A stretch of 33,966 nt of DNA from Burkholderiaceae bacterium. Lineage in GTDB: Bacteria > Pseudomonadota > Gammaproteobacteria > Burkholderiales > Burkholderiaceae. Every line of letters begins with the position of its first letter. Within the stretch, counting starts at the first letter, position 1. Positions 27,034 through 33,966 of this stretch are shown piece by piece. The stretch spans positions 1-33,966 of the forward strand of contig CANFUO010000016.1 in NCBI GenBank assembly GCA_947450225.1, in the 5' to 3' direction. A model generated the notes under the pieces. That model was not told the origin of the DNA. It made no database searches and saw nothing but the letters and a program-made list of their open reading frames with translations. A program made the translations under genes and the position numbers.

Positions 27034-28512
27034 ATGATGAATAAAAAACCCGCCTCACCTAAACGCGCTTTGACAACTCGTCCAAGCGTAACTAAAAAAA
27101 ACACACCCTATAACCCTGCCATCGCAAAAGCTAAGGCTTTACCTGTTCATCTAGAACATTTAATGCGGGCATTATCTGAAGTGCTGAAGTTTGACAGTCC
27201 GGCTGACATGGTGGTGAGTAAGTACTTTAAAGAGAATAGTCAGCTTGGTAATCGAGATCGCGCTTTGCTTGCTGAGGCTACTTTTGCAGTCTTACGCCAC
27301 AAATTAGAGGTATTACAGTATGCGCAGACAGGTCAAGGAGCGCTGTATCGAAGAATTGCACTTTTAGGTTTAATGCTTGCTTTATCAGAGGGAGGGCTTG
27401 GAACGAGCCCACGATTAGAAAGTGCTTTGGCTGATTTAGCATTTGTGGCTCACCCTGGAGAGGTGGAGTGGTTACAGCGATTTGTTAGTTATCCTCGGGA
27501 AAGTTTGATACCCCAGGTTCGATTAAATTTACCCGATTGGCTTTGGGAAGAATTAGAAAAACAAATGACACCTCAGGCGCGCGAAGAATTAGCCACGGCA
27601 TTATTAAAACCAGCGTCTTTAGACTGTAGGGTTAATACGATTAAAGAAAAACGAGAGACCTTAATTGAAGAGTTAAATACTCTGGGGGGTAGATATCAAG
27701 CCGTACCTACACCCTATTCCGAACTAGGTTTTCGTTTGTTAGGAAAACCGGCCTTACAAAATTTACAAAGTTTTAAAGATGGAAAATTTGAAGTGCAGGA
27801 CGAGGGTAGTCAATTGCTGAGTATGTTACTTGCTCCCAAGCGAGGTGAGATGGTTGTCGATTTTTGCGCTGGTGCTGGGGGAAAAACATTGGCGATGGGT
27901 GCTTTAATGAAATCAATGGGGCGTTTATATGCTTTTGATATTTCTGCAAGACGACTAGCGCGCTTAAAGCCTAGAGTAGCTAAAAGTGGTTTATCGAATA
28001 TTCATCCAGTGTGGATTGATAGCGAAAACGACTCCAAAGTAAAAAGATTAGCTGGCAAAATTGATCGTGTATTGGTCGACGCCCCATGTAGTGGACTAGG
28101 TACTTTACGACGAAACCCAGATTTAAAGTGGCGGCAAAGTCCGCAGTCCATTATTGAGCTGCAAGCTAAGCAGTACTCTATCTTGTGTGCAGCAGCAAAA
28201 TTATTAAAGCCGGGTGGTCGATTGGTGTATGCAACGTGCAGTATTTTGGAACAAGAAAACCAAGTGATTGTTCTCGAGTTCTTAAAGCAGCACCCACATT
28301 TCGAATTGCTTGACCCAAAAGAAGTGCTCGGCGGTGCCTTCCCTAAAATTGGTGAGTTACCCGTAGGAGCAAGTCTAGACTCATCCTGGTGGCAACTGTT
28401 GCCCAATCTGCATGAAACGGATGGTTTTTTTGCCGCTATTTTAGAGAAAAAAACAGCTGTAACTGTTGCTAGTCAACCCCAGGAGCAAGCAGATACTATT
28501 GAAGAAGAGTAA
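27034..28512 (+). CDS. rsmB: RsmB/NOP-type 16S rRNA (cytosine-C5) methyltransferase
   Basis: This is an S-adenosylmethionine-dependent RNA m5C methyltransferase, best matched to RsmB (16S C967). The 492-residue protein has a basic N-terminal tail, a NusB-like helical domain at about 40-170, and a Rossmann methyltransferase domain with motif I VVDFCAGAGGKTLAMG near 270. The two catalytic cysteines are in DAPCSGLGTLRRNPDLKW (near 352) and YATCSILEQENQ (near 402). The C-terminal tail is longer than usual and ends in an acidic stretch (DTIEEE). Assignment to RsmB rather than another NOP-family enzyme rests on the NusB-like N-terminus. The start follows AAGGA at a rather long distance. The gene probably shares a transcript with purN and the desaturase gene 22 bases downstream. 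Confidence 0.88.
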   Translation: MMNKKPASPKRALTTRPSVTKKNTPYNPAIAKAKALPVHLEHLMRALSEVLKFDSPADMVVSKYFKENSQLGNRDRALLAEATFAVLRHKLEVLQYAQTGQGALYRRIALLGLMLALSEGGLGTSPRLESALADLAFVAHPGEVEWLQRFVSYPRESLIPQVRLNLPDWLWEELEKQMTPQAREELATALLKPASLDCRVNTIKEKRETLIEELNTLGGRYQAVPTPYSELGFRLLGKPALQNLQSFKDGKFEVQDEGSQLLSMLLAPKRGEMVVDFCAGAGGKTLAMGALMKSMGRLYAFDISARRLARLKPRVAKSGLSNIHPVWIDSENDSKVKRLAGKIDRVLVDAPCSGLGTLRRNPDLKWRQSPQSIIELQAKQYSILCAAAKLLKPGGRLVYATCSILEQENQVIVLEFLKQHPHFELLDPKEVLGGAFPKIGELPVGASLDSSWWQLLPNLHETDGFFAAILEKKTAVTVASQPQEQADTIEEE

Positions 28513-28534
28513 AATAAAACTTTTGGATACGTGA

Positions 28535-29746
28535 ATGACATTAATGTTGCAAGAAATAAATCAAGCGATCCCTACTTGGTTACTTGATTGGGTTTCCGGG
28601 GGGATTTTACAGTGGTCCGGATGGGGTATGTTTTTATACCTCATGATCATGACGCATATTACTATTGCAAGCGTGACGATATTTTTACATCGTCACCAAG
28701 CGCACAGAGCCCTTGACTTACATCCCTCTGTAGCACATTTTTTTCGCATGTGGTTGTGGTTAACGACGGGTATGATCACCAAGGAGTGGGCTGCTATTCA
28801 TCGTAAGCATCACGCCAAATGTGAAACCATTGAAGATCCCCATAGCCCACAGGTTTTAGGTATACATACCATCATGTGGCGAGGTGCAGATTTATATAAA
28901 TTAGAGGTTAATAATCAAGAAACCATGGAAAAGTATGGCCATGGCACACCAGATGATTGGTTAGAGAATCAACTCTATTCTAAATATCGCTGGCAGGGTG
29001 TTGGCTTAATGATGGTGATTAACTTAGTACTTTTTGGCGCTATTGGGGGCTTCATATGGGCCATACAGATGGTTTGGATACCCATTACAGCCGCAGGTAT
29101 TATTAACGGCATTGGGCACTTCTGGGGTTATAGAAACTATGACTGTGAAGATGCTTCAAGAAATATTCTGCCAATAGGAATCATTATTGGAGGAGAGGAG
29201 TTGCACAATAATCACCACACATACGCCACTAGTGCAAAGTTATCTAGCAAGTGGTATGAAATTGATATTGGATGGGTTTATATCTCTATATTGCAATATT
29301 TGAAATTGGCACATGTAAAGAAGACAATTCCAAAAATACGTCAAGCTGGCATGCAGCCCATTAATGACGAGCTTGTAAAAACAGTGATTAAGCACCGATA
29401 TGAAATCATGGCGCGTTACAGCAAGACCTTAAAAACAGCTTTTGCACAAGAAGTTGGAGTAATGAAAAATTTGGCTAAAGAATTTGCCGATAATCATTCC
29501 TGGCTATGTAAAGATGAAAGTAAGTTAAGTTTGATTCAAAAGTCGCGCTTAGAGAGTTTGATGCATGCCAATGAGCGTATGAAAAACCTGATTGAGATGC
29601 GGCGTGAACTTATTCAAATATGGGGTCGCACGTCGGCTTCTCGTGAGCAACTGATTGAGCAATTACACAATTGGTGCATTAAAGCTGAAAAAAGCAATCA
29701 TCAACTATTGCAGCGTTTTAGTCATAACTTAAAAACATTCGCATAA
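28535..29746 (+). CDS. Membrane fatty-acid (acyl-lipid/acyl-CoA delta-9-type) desaturase
   Basis: This 403-residue integral membrane di-iron desaturase introduces a double bond into acyl chains. The three histidine boxes are HRHQAH at 52-57, HRKHH at 89-93 and HNNHH at 224-228, with the additional iron-ligand histidine in GIGHFWGY at 195. This is the delta-9 (stearoyl-CoA/DesC) pattern. Hydrophobic hairpins lie at about 30-52, 63-82, 155-180 and 183-200. The C-terminal part from about 285 to 403 is highly charged and predicted helical; it is not part of the catalytic core and I do not recognise it. The ATG at 28535 has only a weak GGAT. An intrinsic terminator overlaps the stop codon, so it ends the purN-rsmB-desaturase unit. 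A role in adjusting membrane fluidity is inferred. Confidence 0.9.
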   Translation: MTLMLQEINQAIPTWLLDWVSGGILQWSGWGMFLYLMIMTHITIASVTIFLHRHQAHRALDLHPSVAHFFRMWLWLTTGMITKEWAAIHRKHHAKCETIEDPHSPQVLGIHTIMWRGADLYKLEVNNQETMEKYGHGTPDDWLENQLYSKYRWQGVGLMMVINLVLFGAIGGFIWAIQMVWIPITAAGIINGIGHFWGYRNYDCEDASRNILPIGIIIGGEELHNNHHTYATSAKLSSKWYEIDIGWVYISILQYLKLAHVKKTIPKIRQAGMQPINDELVKTVIKHRYEIMARYSKTLKTAFAQEVGVMKNLAKEFADNHSWLCKDESKLSLIQKSRLESLMHANERMKNLIEMRRELIQIWGRTSASREQLIEQLHNWCIKAEKSNHQLLQRFSHNLKTFA

Positions 29747-29774
29747 AAAAACCGCACCTAAGGTGCGGTTTTTT
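29745..29774 (+). terminator. Bidirectional intrinsic terminator between desaturase and rpmG
   Basis: A 13-bp perfect stem, AAAAAACCGCACC with GGTGCGGTTTTTT, encloses a TAA loop. It has an A-run on the left and a T-run on the right, serving both converging genes. The left arm starts at the desaturase stop codon. Confidence 0.93.
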
Positions 29775-29790
29775 ATTAATTTCAGCTGAA

Positions 29791-29958
29791 TTATTTGATT
29801 TTTGTTTCTTTATAAGAAACATGCTTACGAACTTTAGGATCAAACTTCATAATTTCCATTTTTTCAGGAGTTGTTCTTTTGTTCTTTGTCGTTGTATAGA
29901 AGTGTCCAGTACCTGCTGTGGATTCCAACTTGATTTTTTCGCGTCCGCCTTTTGCCAT
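29791..29958 (-). CDS. rpmG: 50S ribosomal protein L33
   Basis: This 55-residue small basic protein translates to [27 protein letters not shown] and continues with [28 protein letters not shown], close to E. coli L33 along its full length. It is the zinc-independent form, since none of the CxxC cysteines of zinc-type L33 are present. An AAGGA sits about nine bases before the ATG. The gene is 12 bases after rpmB in the usual rpmB-rpmG operon, and a terminator lies 17 bases downstream. Confidence 0.97.
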   Translation of the reverse strand: MAKGGREKIKLESTAGTGHFYTTTKNKRTTPEKMEIMKFDPKVRKHVSYKETKIK

Positions 29959-29970
29959 GATGAGATCCTT

Positions 29971-30204
29971 TTAAATTACGCCACGAGCACGGATATCAGC
30001 TAGAACTGAATCAATACCATTTTTATCAATGAGGCGAAGTCCAGCATTCGTAAGACGTAAGCTTACCCAGCGGTTTTCTGACTCAACCCAAAAACGACGA
30101 TTTTGCAAGTTAGGCAAAAAGCGACGCTTAGTTTTATTGTTTGCATGGGAAACATTATTACCGACCATCGGCTTTTTCCCGGTGACTTGGCATACCTTAG
30201 CCAT
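29971..30204 (-). CDS. rpmB: 50S ribosomal protein L28
   Basis: L28 is a 77-residue large-subunit protein. The chosen ATG at 30204 yields [29 protein letters not shown], the standard L28 N-terminus, and has AAGGAG eight bases upstream; the 11 extra residues in the open frame upstream do not match the family. The sequence ends with [26 protein letters not shown]. No second cysteine pair for zinc is present. It is first gene of the rpmB-rpmG operon, driven by a very good promoter about 30 bases before the start. Confidence 0.97.
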   Translation of the reverse strand: MAKVCQVTGKKPMVGNNVSHANNKTKRRFLPNLQNRRFWVESENRWVSLRLTNAGLRLIDKNGIDSVLADIRARGVI

Positions 30205-30239
30205 GACACACTCCTTCATATTCTGTACTAAAGACAATG

Positions 30240-30269
30240 ATTATAGCATTTACTATTTAGACTTGCCAA
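30240..30269 (-). promoter_or_regulatory. Strong sigma-70 promoter of rpmB-rpmG
   Basis: On the minus strand, TTGGCA (5 of 6) at 30264-30269 and a perfect TATAAT at 30240-30245 are separated by 18 bases. A TG one base before the -10 makes it an extended -10 promoter. Transcription would begin near 30233, a leader of about 29 bases. Confidence 0.8.
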
Positions 30270-30289
30270 GCCATATTGCAAAATTAATA

Positions 30290-30994
30290 TTAGGAGTCCT
30301 GTTTTAAGTTCCCGCCATCTAAAAATGAGTAATAAGCATTTTGTGTAACTATGATGTGATCTAAAACGTTGATTTCTATAGAGTTTAGTATTTTTTTAAG
30401 CTTTGTGGTTAGCAATAAATCGGCGTTACTGGGATGAGCAATTCCATTAGGATGATTATGCGCAAGGATGACAGCATTACTATTTCGTTTTAAAGCCTCC
30501 TTGACTAGCTCTCGTGGATAAATAAACGTTGAGTTTGACCCGCCGCGAAACAGCACCTTGAACTCAATTAAATAACCAAGGTGATCAAGAAAAAAACAAG
30601 CGAAGACTTCATGATCTAAAGAGCCGATGCTGGATTGAAGAAACTGTCTAGTCATCGCTTGAGACTGCAGTAATGGCCGATCTTTTAATTTTTCTAAACT
30701 AGCTCTTTTAACAATCTCTTGAGCAGCTTGTATTTGCGTCCACTTGGCAAGTCCTAGACCCGGAATACTTTTAAAGTCATCAAAGGAGCTAGTGAATAGA
30801 TCATGAAATCCACCAAAGTGTTGTAAAGCATCGCTTGCTAACTCGATTGCATTACGATTTTTATTGCCGGTACAAATAAAAATCGCTAGAAGTTCTGCAT
30901 TACTCAGAGATTGGGCGCCAAATTGTAAAATACGTTCTCTTGGCTGCATATCGGTTGGCCAGTTGCGGATAGACAAGCGAGTTGGCGGCGCCAT
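30290..30994 (-). CDS. radC: RadC family (JAMM/MPN) protein
   Basis: This 234-residue protein has an N-terminal helix-hairpin-helix region (about 15-100, including SIPGLGLAKWTQIQAA) and a C-terminal JAMM/MPN metalloprotease-like domain. The zinc-site pattern is LAHNHPNGIAHPSNAD near residue 177, giving HxH...D. Despite its name, a role in DNA repair is not established. The frame is open for 303 more codons upstream, but that stretch is antisense to fkpB and ispH and unlike RadC. ATG at 30994 is chosen because it gives MAPPTRLSIRNWPTD, matching the short family N-terminus. ATG at 31012 is an alternative. Neither has a clear ribosome site. It is divergent from fkpB. Confidence 0.88.
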   Translation of the reverse strand: MAPPTRLSIRNWPTDMQPRERILQFGAQSLSNAELLAIFICTGNKNRNAIELASDALQHFGGFHDLFTSSFDDFKSIPGLGLAKWTQIQAAQEIVKRASLEKLKDRPLLQSQAMTRQFLQSSIGSLDHEVFACFFLDHLGYLIEFKVLFRGGSNSTFIYPRELVKEALKRNSNAVILAHNHPNGIAHPSNADLLLTTKLKKILNSIEINVLDHIIVTQNAYYSFLDGGNLKQDS

Positions 30995-31012
30995 CGCTAC
31001 AATAGGAAACAT

Positions 31013-31456
31013 ATGGAAAACACTGTAAAAATTGATTCTTTTTTGACGTTGCACTATCGCCTGAGCTTTAAGGATGGTGCTGATATTGCGAACACCTTCA
31101 CTGATAAGCCGGCCACCGTTTTGATTGGTGCTGGTCAATTTGCGCCAGGTCTTGAAAATGCGCTGATGGGCATGATCAATGGTGAGCATAAAACTGTGAC
31201 TCTGAGCCCTGAACAAGGATTTGGATTGCGTAATCCAGAACTTGTACAAAAAATATCTTTGGAAACACTTCAACAAAATAGCAATCCTGACGAGGATTAT
31301 TCTGTTGGCGATATGGTGGAATTCGATGCCCCACATGGCGGTAAATATGCGGGTACTTTGCAAAGCATTGATGAAACTGGTGCGTGGTTCGACTTCAATC
31401 ACCCTTTGGCGGGTAAAGAAATGATTTTTGAAGTAAAAATCATTTCTATACTGTAA
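31013..31456 (+). CDS. fkpB: FKBP-type peptidyl-prolyl cis-trans isomerase (SlpA/FkpB type)
   Basis: This 147-residue FKBP of the SlpA/SlyD type is a cytoplasmic prolyl isomerase and chaperone. The FKBP core at about 1-70 reads LTLHYRLSFKDGADIANTF, GAGQFAPGLENALMGMINGEHKTVTLSPEQGFG. An IF (insert-in-flap) domain covers about 75-130, and FDFNHPLAGKEMIFEVKIISI closes the fold with the expected NHPLAGK signature. There is no metal-binding His-rich tail, so it is SlpA-like rather than SlyD. AGGA stands about six bases before the ATG. ispH follows after 18 bases, the same pair as in E. coli. Confidence 0.94.
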   Translation: MENTVKIDSFLTLHYRLSFKDGADIANTFTDKPATVLIGAGQFAPGLENALMGMINGEHKTVTLSPEQGFGLRNPELVQKISLETLQQNSNPDEDYSVGDMVEFDAPHGGKYAGTLQSIDETGAWFDFNHPLAGKEMIFEVKIISIL

Positions 31457-31474
31457 TTTTTTGAGGTACAGGAC

Positions 31475-32443
31475 ATGAGCGCAGACCAAGAACTTGAACC
31501 AGAAATTTTGCTGGCACAGCCACGCGGATTTTGTGCGGGTGTGGATCGTGCCATCACAATTGTTAATGAAGCATTGAAACAATTTGGTGCGCCGATCTAC
31601 GTGCGCCATGAAATTGTTCACAACCAGTATGTTGTCGATGATTTGCGCGCAAGGGGTGCCATCTTCATCGATGATTTGGCGACAGTGCCAGCTGGTGCGA
31701 CTTTGGTTTTTAGCGCTCATGGAGTCCCTCCAACTGTCAAGGCAGAGGCTGCGGAGCGAGGGTTTCGTGTTTTTGATGCGACTTGCCCATTGGTAACCAA
31801 AGTACACGTTGAAGTTATCAAAATGTATAAAGAGGGTTATTACATTGTCATGATTGGTCATAAGGGACATCCAGAGGTAGAGGGAACGATGGGTCAAGTG
31901 CAAGATCGAATTAGTTTGGTACAGACAGTTGCAGATGTGGAGGTATTAGATGTGCCCACAACGATGCCGATTGCTTATGTGACTCAAACCACCTTATCTA
32001 TTGATGAAACAGAAGAAATTGTTGCAGCACTAAAAAATAAATTTCCACAAATTGCACAACCCAAAAAACAAGATATTTGCTACGCAACGCAGAACAGGCA
32101 AGATGCAGTCAAATTAATGGCACCACAAGTTCAACTTGTTATTGTCGTAGGAAGTCCTAATAGCTCGAACTCGAATCGACTGTGGGAACTTTCTGAAAAG
32201 TTGGGAGTAAAGACTTACATGGTTGATAACCCACTGCAGTTGCAAGCAGAATGGTTTATAGGTATTAAACGAGTAGGCTTAACCGCAGGGGCATCTGCTC
32301 CTGAGGCTCTTGCGCAATCCATTATTGAAAAAATTAAAGAATTTGGACCCAGAACTGTAAGACCCATGGAAGGGGTAATTGAAAACACTATATTTCAGTT
32401 GCCTAAGGGTTTAAATGCAGATACTGCGAGTAGAATAAAGTAA
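31475..32443 (+). CDS. ispH: 4-hydroxy-3-methylbut-2-enyl diphosphate reductase
   Basis: IspH is the last enzyme of the MEP isoprenoid pathway, reducing HMBPP to IPP and DMAPP with a [4Fe-4S] cluster. The 322-residue protein keeps the three cluster cysteines: Cys20 in PRGFCAGVDRAI, Cys104 in DATCPLVTKVH and Cys202 in DICYATQNRQ. It also has the substrate histidines in VHNQYVV and IGHKGHPEVEGTMGQ, the catalytic Glu in the latter, and SPNSSNSNRL. The AGGA region before ATG is moderate. It lies 18 bases after fkpB and 47 bases before the livK-like gene, all on one strand. No terminator was seen between ispH and livK. Confidence 0.98.
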   Translation: MSADQELEPEILLAQPRGFCAGVDRAITIVNEALKQFGAPIYVRHEIVHNQYVVDDLRARGAIFIDDLATVPAGATLVFSAHGVPPTVKAEAAERGFRVFDATCPLVTKVHVEVIKMYKEGYYIVMIGHKGHPEVEGTMGQVQDRISLVQTVADVEVLDVPTTMPIAYVTQTTLSIDETEEIVAALKNKFPQIAQPKKQDICYATQNRQDAVKLMAPQVQLVIVVGSPNSSNSNRLWELSEKLGVKTYMVDNPLQLQAEWFIGIKRVGLTAGASAPEALAQSIIEKIKEFGPRTVRPMEGVIENTIFQLPKGLNADTASRIK

Positions 32444-32477
32444 TCAATTAAAACAATCGACTTATTTAAATCACACG

Positions 32478-32483
32478 AAGGAG
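32478..32483 (+). promoter_or_regulatory. Ribosome binding site that sets the livK start
   Basis: AAGGAG stands seven bases before ATG at 32491 but only one base before ATG at 32485, so the second ATG is preferred. Confidence 0.75.
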
Positions 32484-32490
32484 AATGGGA

Positions 32491-33678
32491 ATGAATCTAA
32501 AAAACAATTGCTCTTATGCAATACGATTACCAATGATACTAGGTGGATTGTGTTTAGTAAGTGCGGCATTGATTTCTTGTGGTAAGCAGGAAAAAGCTCA
32601 AACATCATCAGATGCTGTAACTGTAAAAATAGGTAATGTAGCACCACTAACGGGGCCAAATGCTCACTTAGGAAAAGATAATGAAAATGGTGCACGACTA
32701 GCCGTTGAAGAAATTAATAAACAAGGATTGGTTATTAATGGCAAGAAAGTAACTTTAGAGTTTGTTGGCGAAGATGATGCTTCTGATCCAAGACTTGGTA
32801 CTCAAGTTGCACAAAAATTAGTCGATCAAAAAGTAGTAGCTGTAGTTGGGCATTTAAATTCAGGCGTTTCGATTCCAGCGTCAAAAATTTACAGTGATGC
32901 GGGAATCGCGCAAATTTCACCATCGTCGACAAACCCTACCTATACTCAGCAGGGCTTTAAAACTACATTTCGTCTGGTAGGAACCGACGCACAACAAGGG
33001 CCGGTTTTAGCCAAATATACCCTTGAAAAATTAAAAGCTAAAAACATTGTGATAGTTGATGATTCAACGCAGTACGGCAAAGGATTGGCTGATGAGTTTG
33101 AAAAAACAATCATCGCTGCAGGTGGCAAAATTGCAATTCATGAAGCAACCAATGACAAGGCGACAGACTTTAAAGCCATCTTAACTAACATTAAATCTAA
33201 AAAGCCAGATGTGATTTTGTATGGCGGAATGGATGCAACAGGAGGGCTATTTGCCAAACAAGCAAAAGAACTTGGTATTACAGTTAAGATTATTGGTGGT
33301 GATGGTATTTGTAGCCCCACTTTGGCACAACTCGCGGGCGATGCGATAGGAAATATTATTTGTTCTACCGTTGGCGTACCCAAAGAAAGCTTAAGTAATG
33401 GAGAGGCTTTCTTAAAGAATTATCAAGAGCGCTTTAAGGTTCAGGTGGAAATTTACTCACCGATGGCGTATGACGCAGTGATGGTAATTGTGGACGCTAT
33501 GAAGCGCGCTAATTCTGTAGAAGCAGCTGCTATTTTAGGTGCGGTTGCAACAACGAATTATGCAGGCCTGAGTGGTCAAATTGCTTTTGATGCCAAGGGC
33601 GATTTAAAAGAAAGTGTAATTACATTGAACCACTATATAGATGGTAAAGTAGCTACGCTTGAAGTTGTGAAGATGTAA
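32491..33678 (+). CDS. livK: Branched-chain amino-acid ABC transporter substrate-binding lipoprotein (LivK-like)
   Basis: This is a periplasmic type I binding protein for high-affinity uptake of leucine, isoleucine, valine or related compounds. The start at 32491 is set by AAGGAG. The first 30 residues have a basic head, a hydrophobic core and LISC ending at Cys30, a lipobox, so the mature protein is probably lipid-anchored; signal peptidase II (lspA) is in this window. The mature part shows VKIGNVAPLTGPNAHLGKDNENGARLAVEEIN, FVGEDDASDPRLGTQVAQKLVDQ, VVGHLNSGVSIPASKIYSDAGIAQISPSSTNP and YGKGLADEF, all typical of LivJ/LivK. The livH permease gene follows after a hairpin. Exact substrate is not settled by sequence. 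Confidence 0.93.
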   Translation: MNLKNNCSYAIRLPMILGGLCLVSAALISCGKQEKAQTSSDAVTVKIGNVAPLTGPNAHLGKDNENGARLAVEEINKQGLVINGKKVTLEFVGEDDASDPRLGTQVAQKLVDQKVVAVVGHLNSGVSIPASKIYSDAGIAQISPSSTNPTYTQQGFKTTFRLVGTDAQQGPVLAKYTLEKLKAKNIVIVDDSTQYGKGLADEFEKTIIAAGGKIAIHEATNDKATDFKAILTNIKSKKPDVILYGGMDATGGLFAKQAKELGITVKIIGGDGICSPTLAQLAGDAIGNIICSTVGVPKESLSNGEAFLKNYQERFKVQVEIYSPMAYDAVMVIVDAMKRANSVEAAAILGAVATTNYAGLSGQIAFDAKGDLKESVITLNHYIDGKVATLEVVKM

Positions 33679-33689
33679 ACCACATACAT

Positions 33690-33715
33690 AACGGCAGATA
33701 TATTTCTGCCGTTTT
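33690..33715 (+). terminator. Terminator-like hairpin between livK and livH
   Basis: AACGGCAGA and TCTGCCGTT form a 9-bp perfect stem with a six-base loop, followed directly by TT (a run of four T including the stem end). The structure ends a few bases before the livH start. It probably reduces or protects: partial termination, or a 3' barrier that keeps livK mRNA abundant. Confidence 0.7.
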
Positions 33716-33718
33716 CAT

Positions 33719-33966
33719 ATGGATATTCTATTACAGCAAATTCTCAATGGTTTAGTTTTAGGTAGTATTTATGCCTTAATTGCACTTGGCTACACCATGG
33801 TCTATGGTGTACTTGGCATTATTAATTTTGCGCATGGTGAAGTATTAATGTTTGGTGCCATGATTGCTCTGACAACCAGTCAGTTACTACAGTATTTTTT
33901 TCCTCATTTGCCTGTATGGGTTTTGCTGCTCATTGTGCTTTTTGTGGCGATTGCGGCTTGTGCCAT
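33719..33966 (+). CDS. livH: Branched-chain amino-acid ABC transporter permease LivH, N-terminal part
   Basis: LivH is one of the two inner-membrane subunits of the branched-chain amino-acid ABC transporter. The frame from ATG at 33719 stays open to the window edge for 82 residues. It starts MDILLQQILNGLVLGSIYALIALGYTMVYGVLGIINFAHGEVLMFGA, the diagnostic LivH N-terminus with the INFAHGE motif, followed by hydrophobic helices near 8-30, 45-62 and 68-82. There is no recognisable Shine-Dalgarno before the ATG; the hairpin and its T-run occupy that space. It lies 40 bases after livK. The rest of the operon (livM, livG, livF) would be to the right of the window. Confidence 0.93.
   Translation, partial: MDILLQQILNGLVLGSIYALIALGYTMVYGVLGIINFAHGEVLMFGAMIALTTSQLLQYFFPHLPVWVLLLIVLFVAIAACA

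Noticed and set aside
28002..28406. 134-residue open frame antisense to rsmB
   Set aside because: It mirrors conserved methyltransferase motifs on the other strand and has no independent support.
30995..31903. Open frame extending radC upstream to 537 residues
   Set aside because: The extra 300 residues run antisense through fkpB and ispH, have no RadC similarity and an unlikely composition; the family is about 220-240 residues long.
1..33966. Search for CRISPR arrays, insertion sequences, prophage, tRNA and rRNA genes, toxin-antitoxin pairs
   Set aside because: No repeat-spacer pattern, transposase, integrase, cloverleaf or rRNA sequence was seen; the gene content is core metabolism.

Overview
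The window is an ordinary, densely packed piece of a low-GC betaproteobacterial chromosome. Gene order and protein character (hda / AI-2E permease / purM / miaA / mutL; rpsT / DUF3579 / argF / argG / ppnP; clpS / clpA; coaBC-dut; ribF-ileS-lspA; fkpB-ispH-liv) fit a Polynucleobacter-like member of the Burkholderiaceae. Low GC, very short intergenic gaps and abutting or overlapping stop and start codons suggest a streamlined freshwater genome. The genus is inferred from synteny and composition, not from a marker search.

Layout. Positions 1-8418: the start of hda (minus, cut by the window edge), an AI-2E permease, divergent purM, then miaA-mutL (minus), a DedA protein (plus), and a SirB1-like protein with murJ (minus). 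Positions 8447-11840: rpsT with its own promoter and terminator, a DUF3579 protein with a TTG start, and an argF-argG-ppnP operon. Positions 11841-13814: a secreted DUF192 protein and the highly expressed icd with a strong terminator. Positions 13819-15634: the most accessory-looking part, a two-gene minus-strand unit with a crotonase-fold hydrolase resembling 6-oxocamphor hydrolase and a TctC/Bug-type periplasmic binding protein. Positions 15705-18939: cspA with a long leader, then clpS-clpA with overlapping stop and start. Positions 18957-26347: a minus-strand run of a DAACS symporter, dut, coaBC, lspA, ileS and ribF. Positions 26375-29774: purN, rsmB and a membrane fatty-acid desaturase. 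Positions 29791-31012: rpmB-rpmG and radC on minus. Positions 31013-33966: fkpB, ispH, a branched-chain amino-acid binding lipoprotein and the start of livH.

Functional links. argF and argG make argininosuccinate. ClpS loads N-degron substrates on ClpA. LspA would process the lipobox of the LivK-like protein at the other end of the window. MutL carries the metal-dependent endonuclease motif, as expected where MutH is absent.

I found no mobile element, CRISPR array, prophage, tRNA or rRNA, and no convincing broken gene. The best candidates for new biology are the retro-Claisenase-like hydrolase plus TctC pair, the hairpin placed against the livH start codon, the direct repeats in the cspA leader and upstream of the hydrolase, and the uncharacterised C-terminal helical region of the desaturase. 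No intergenic stretch exceeds 300 bases; the longest are 12267-12513 and 15963-16238.
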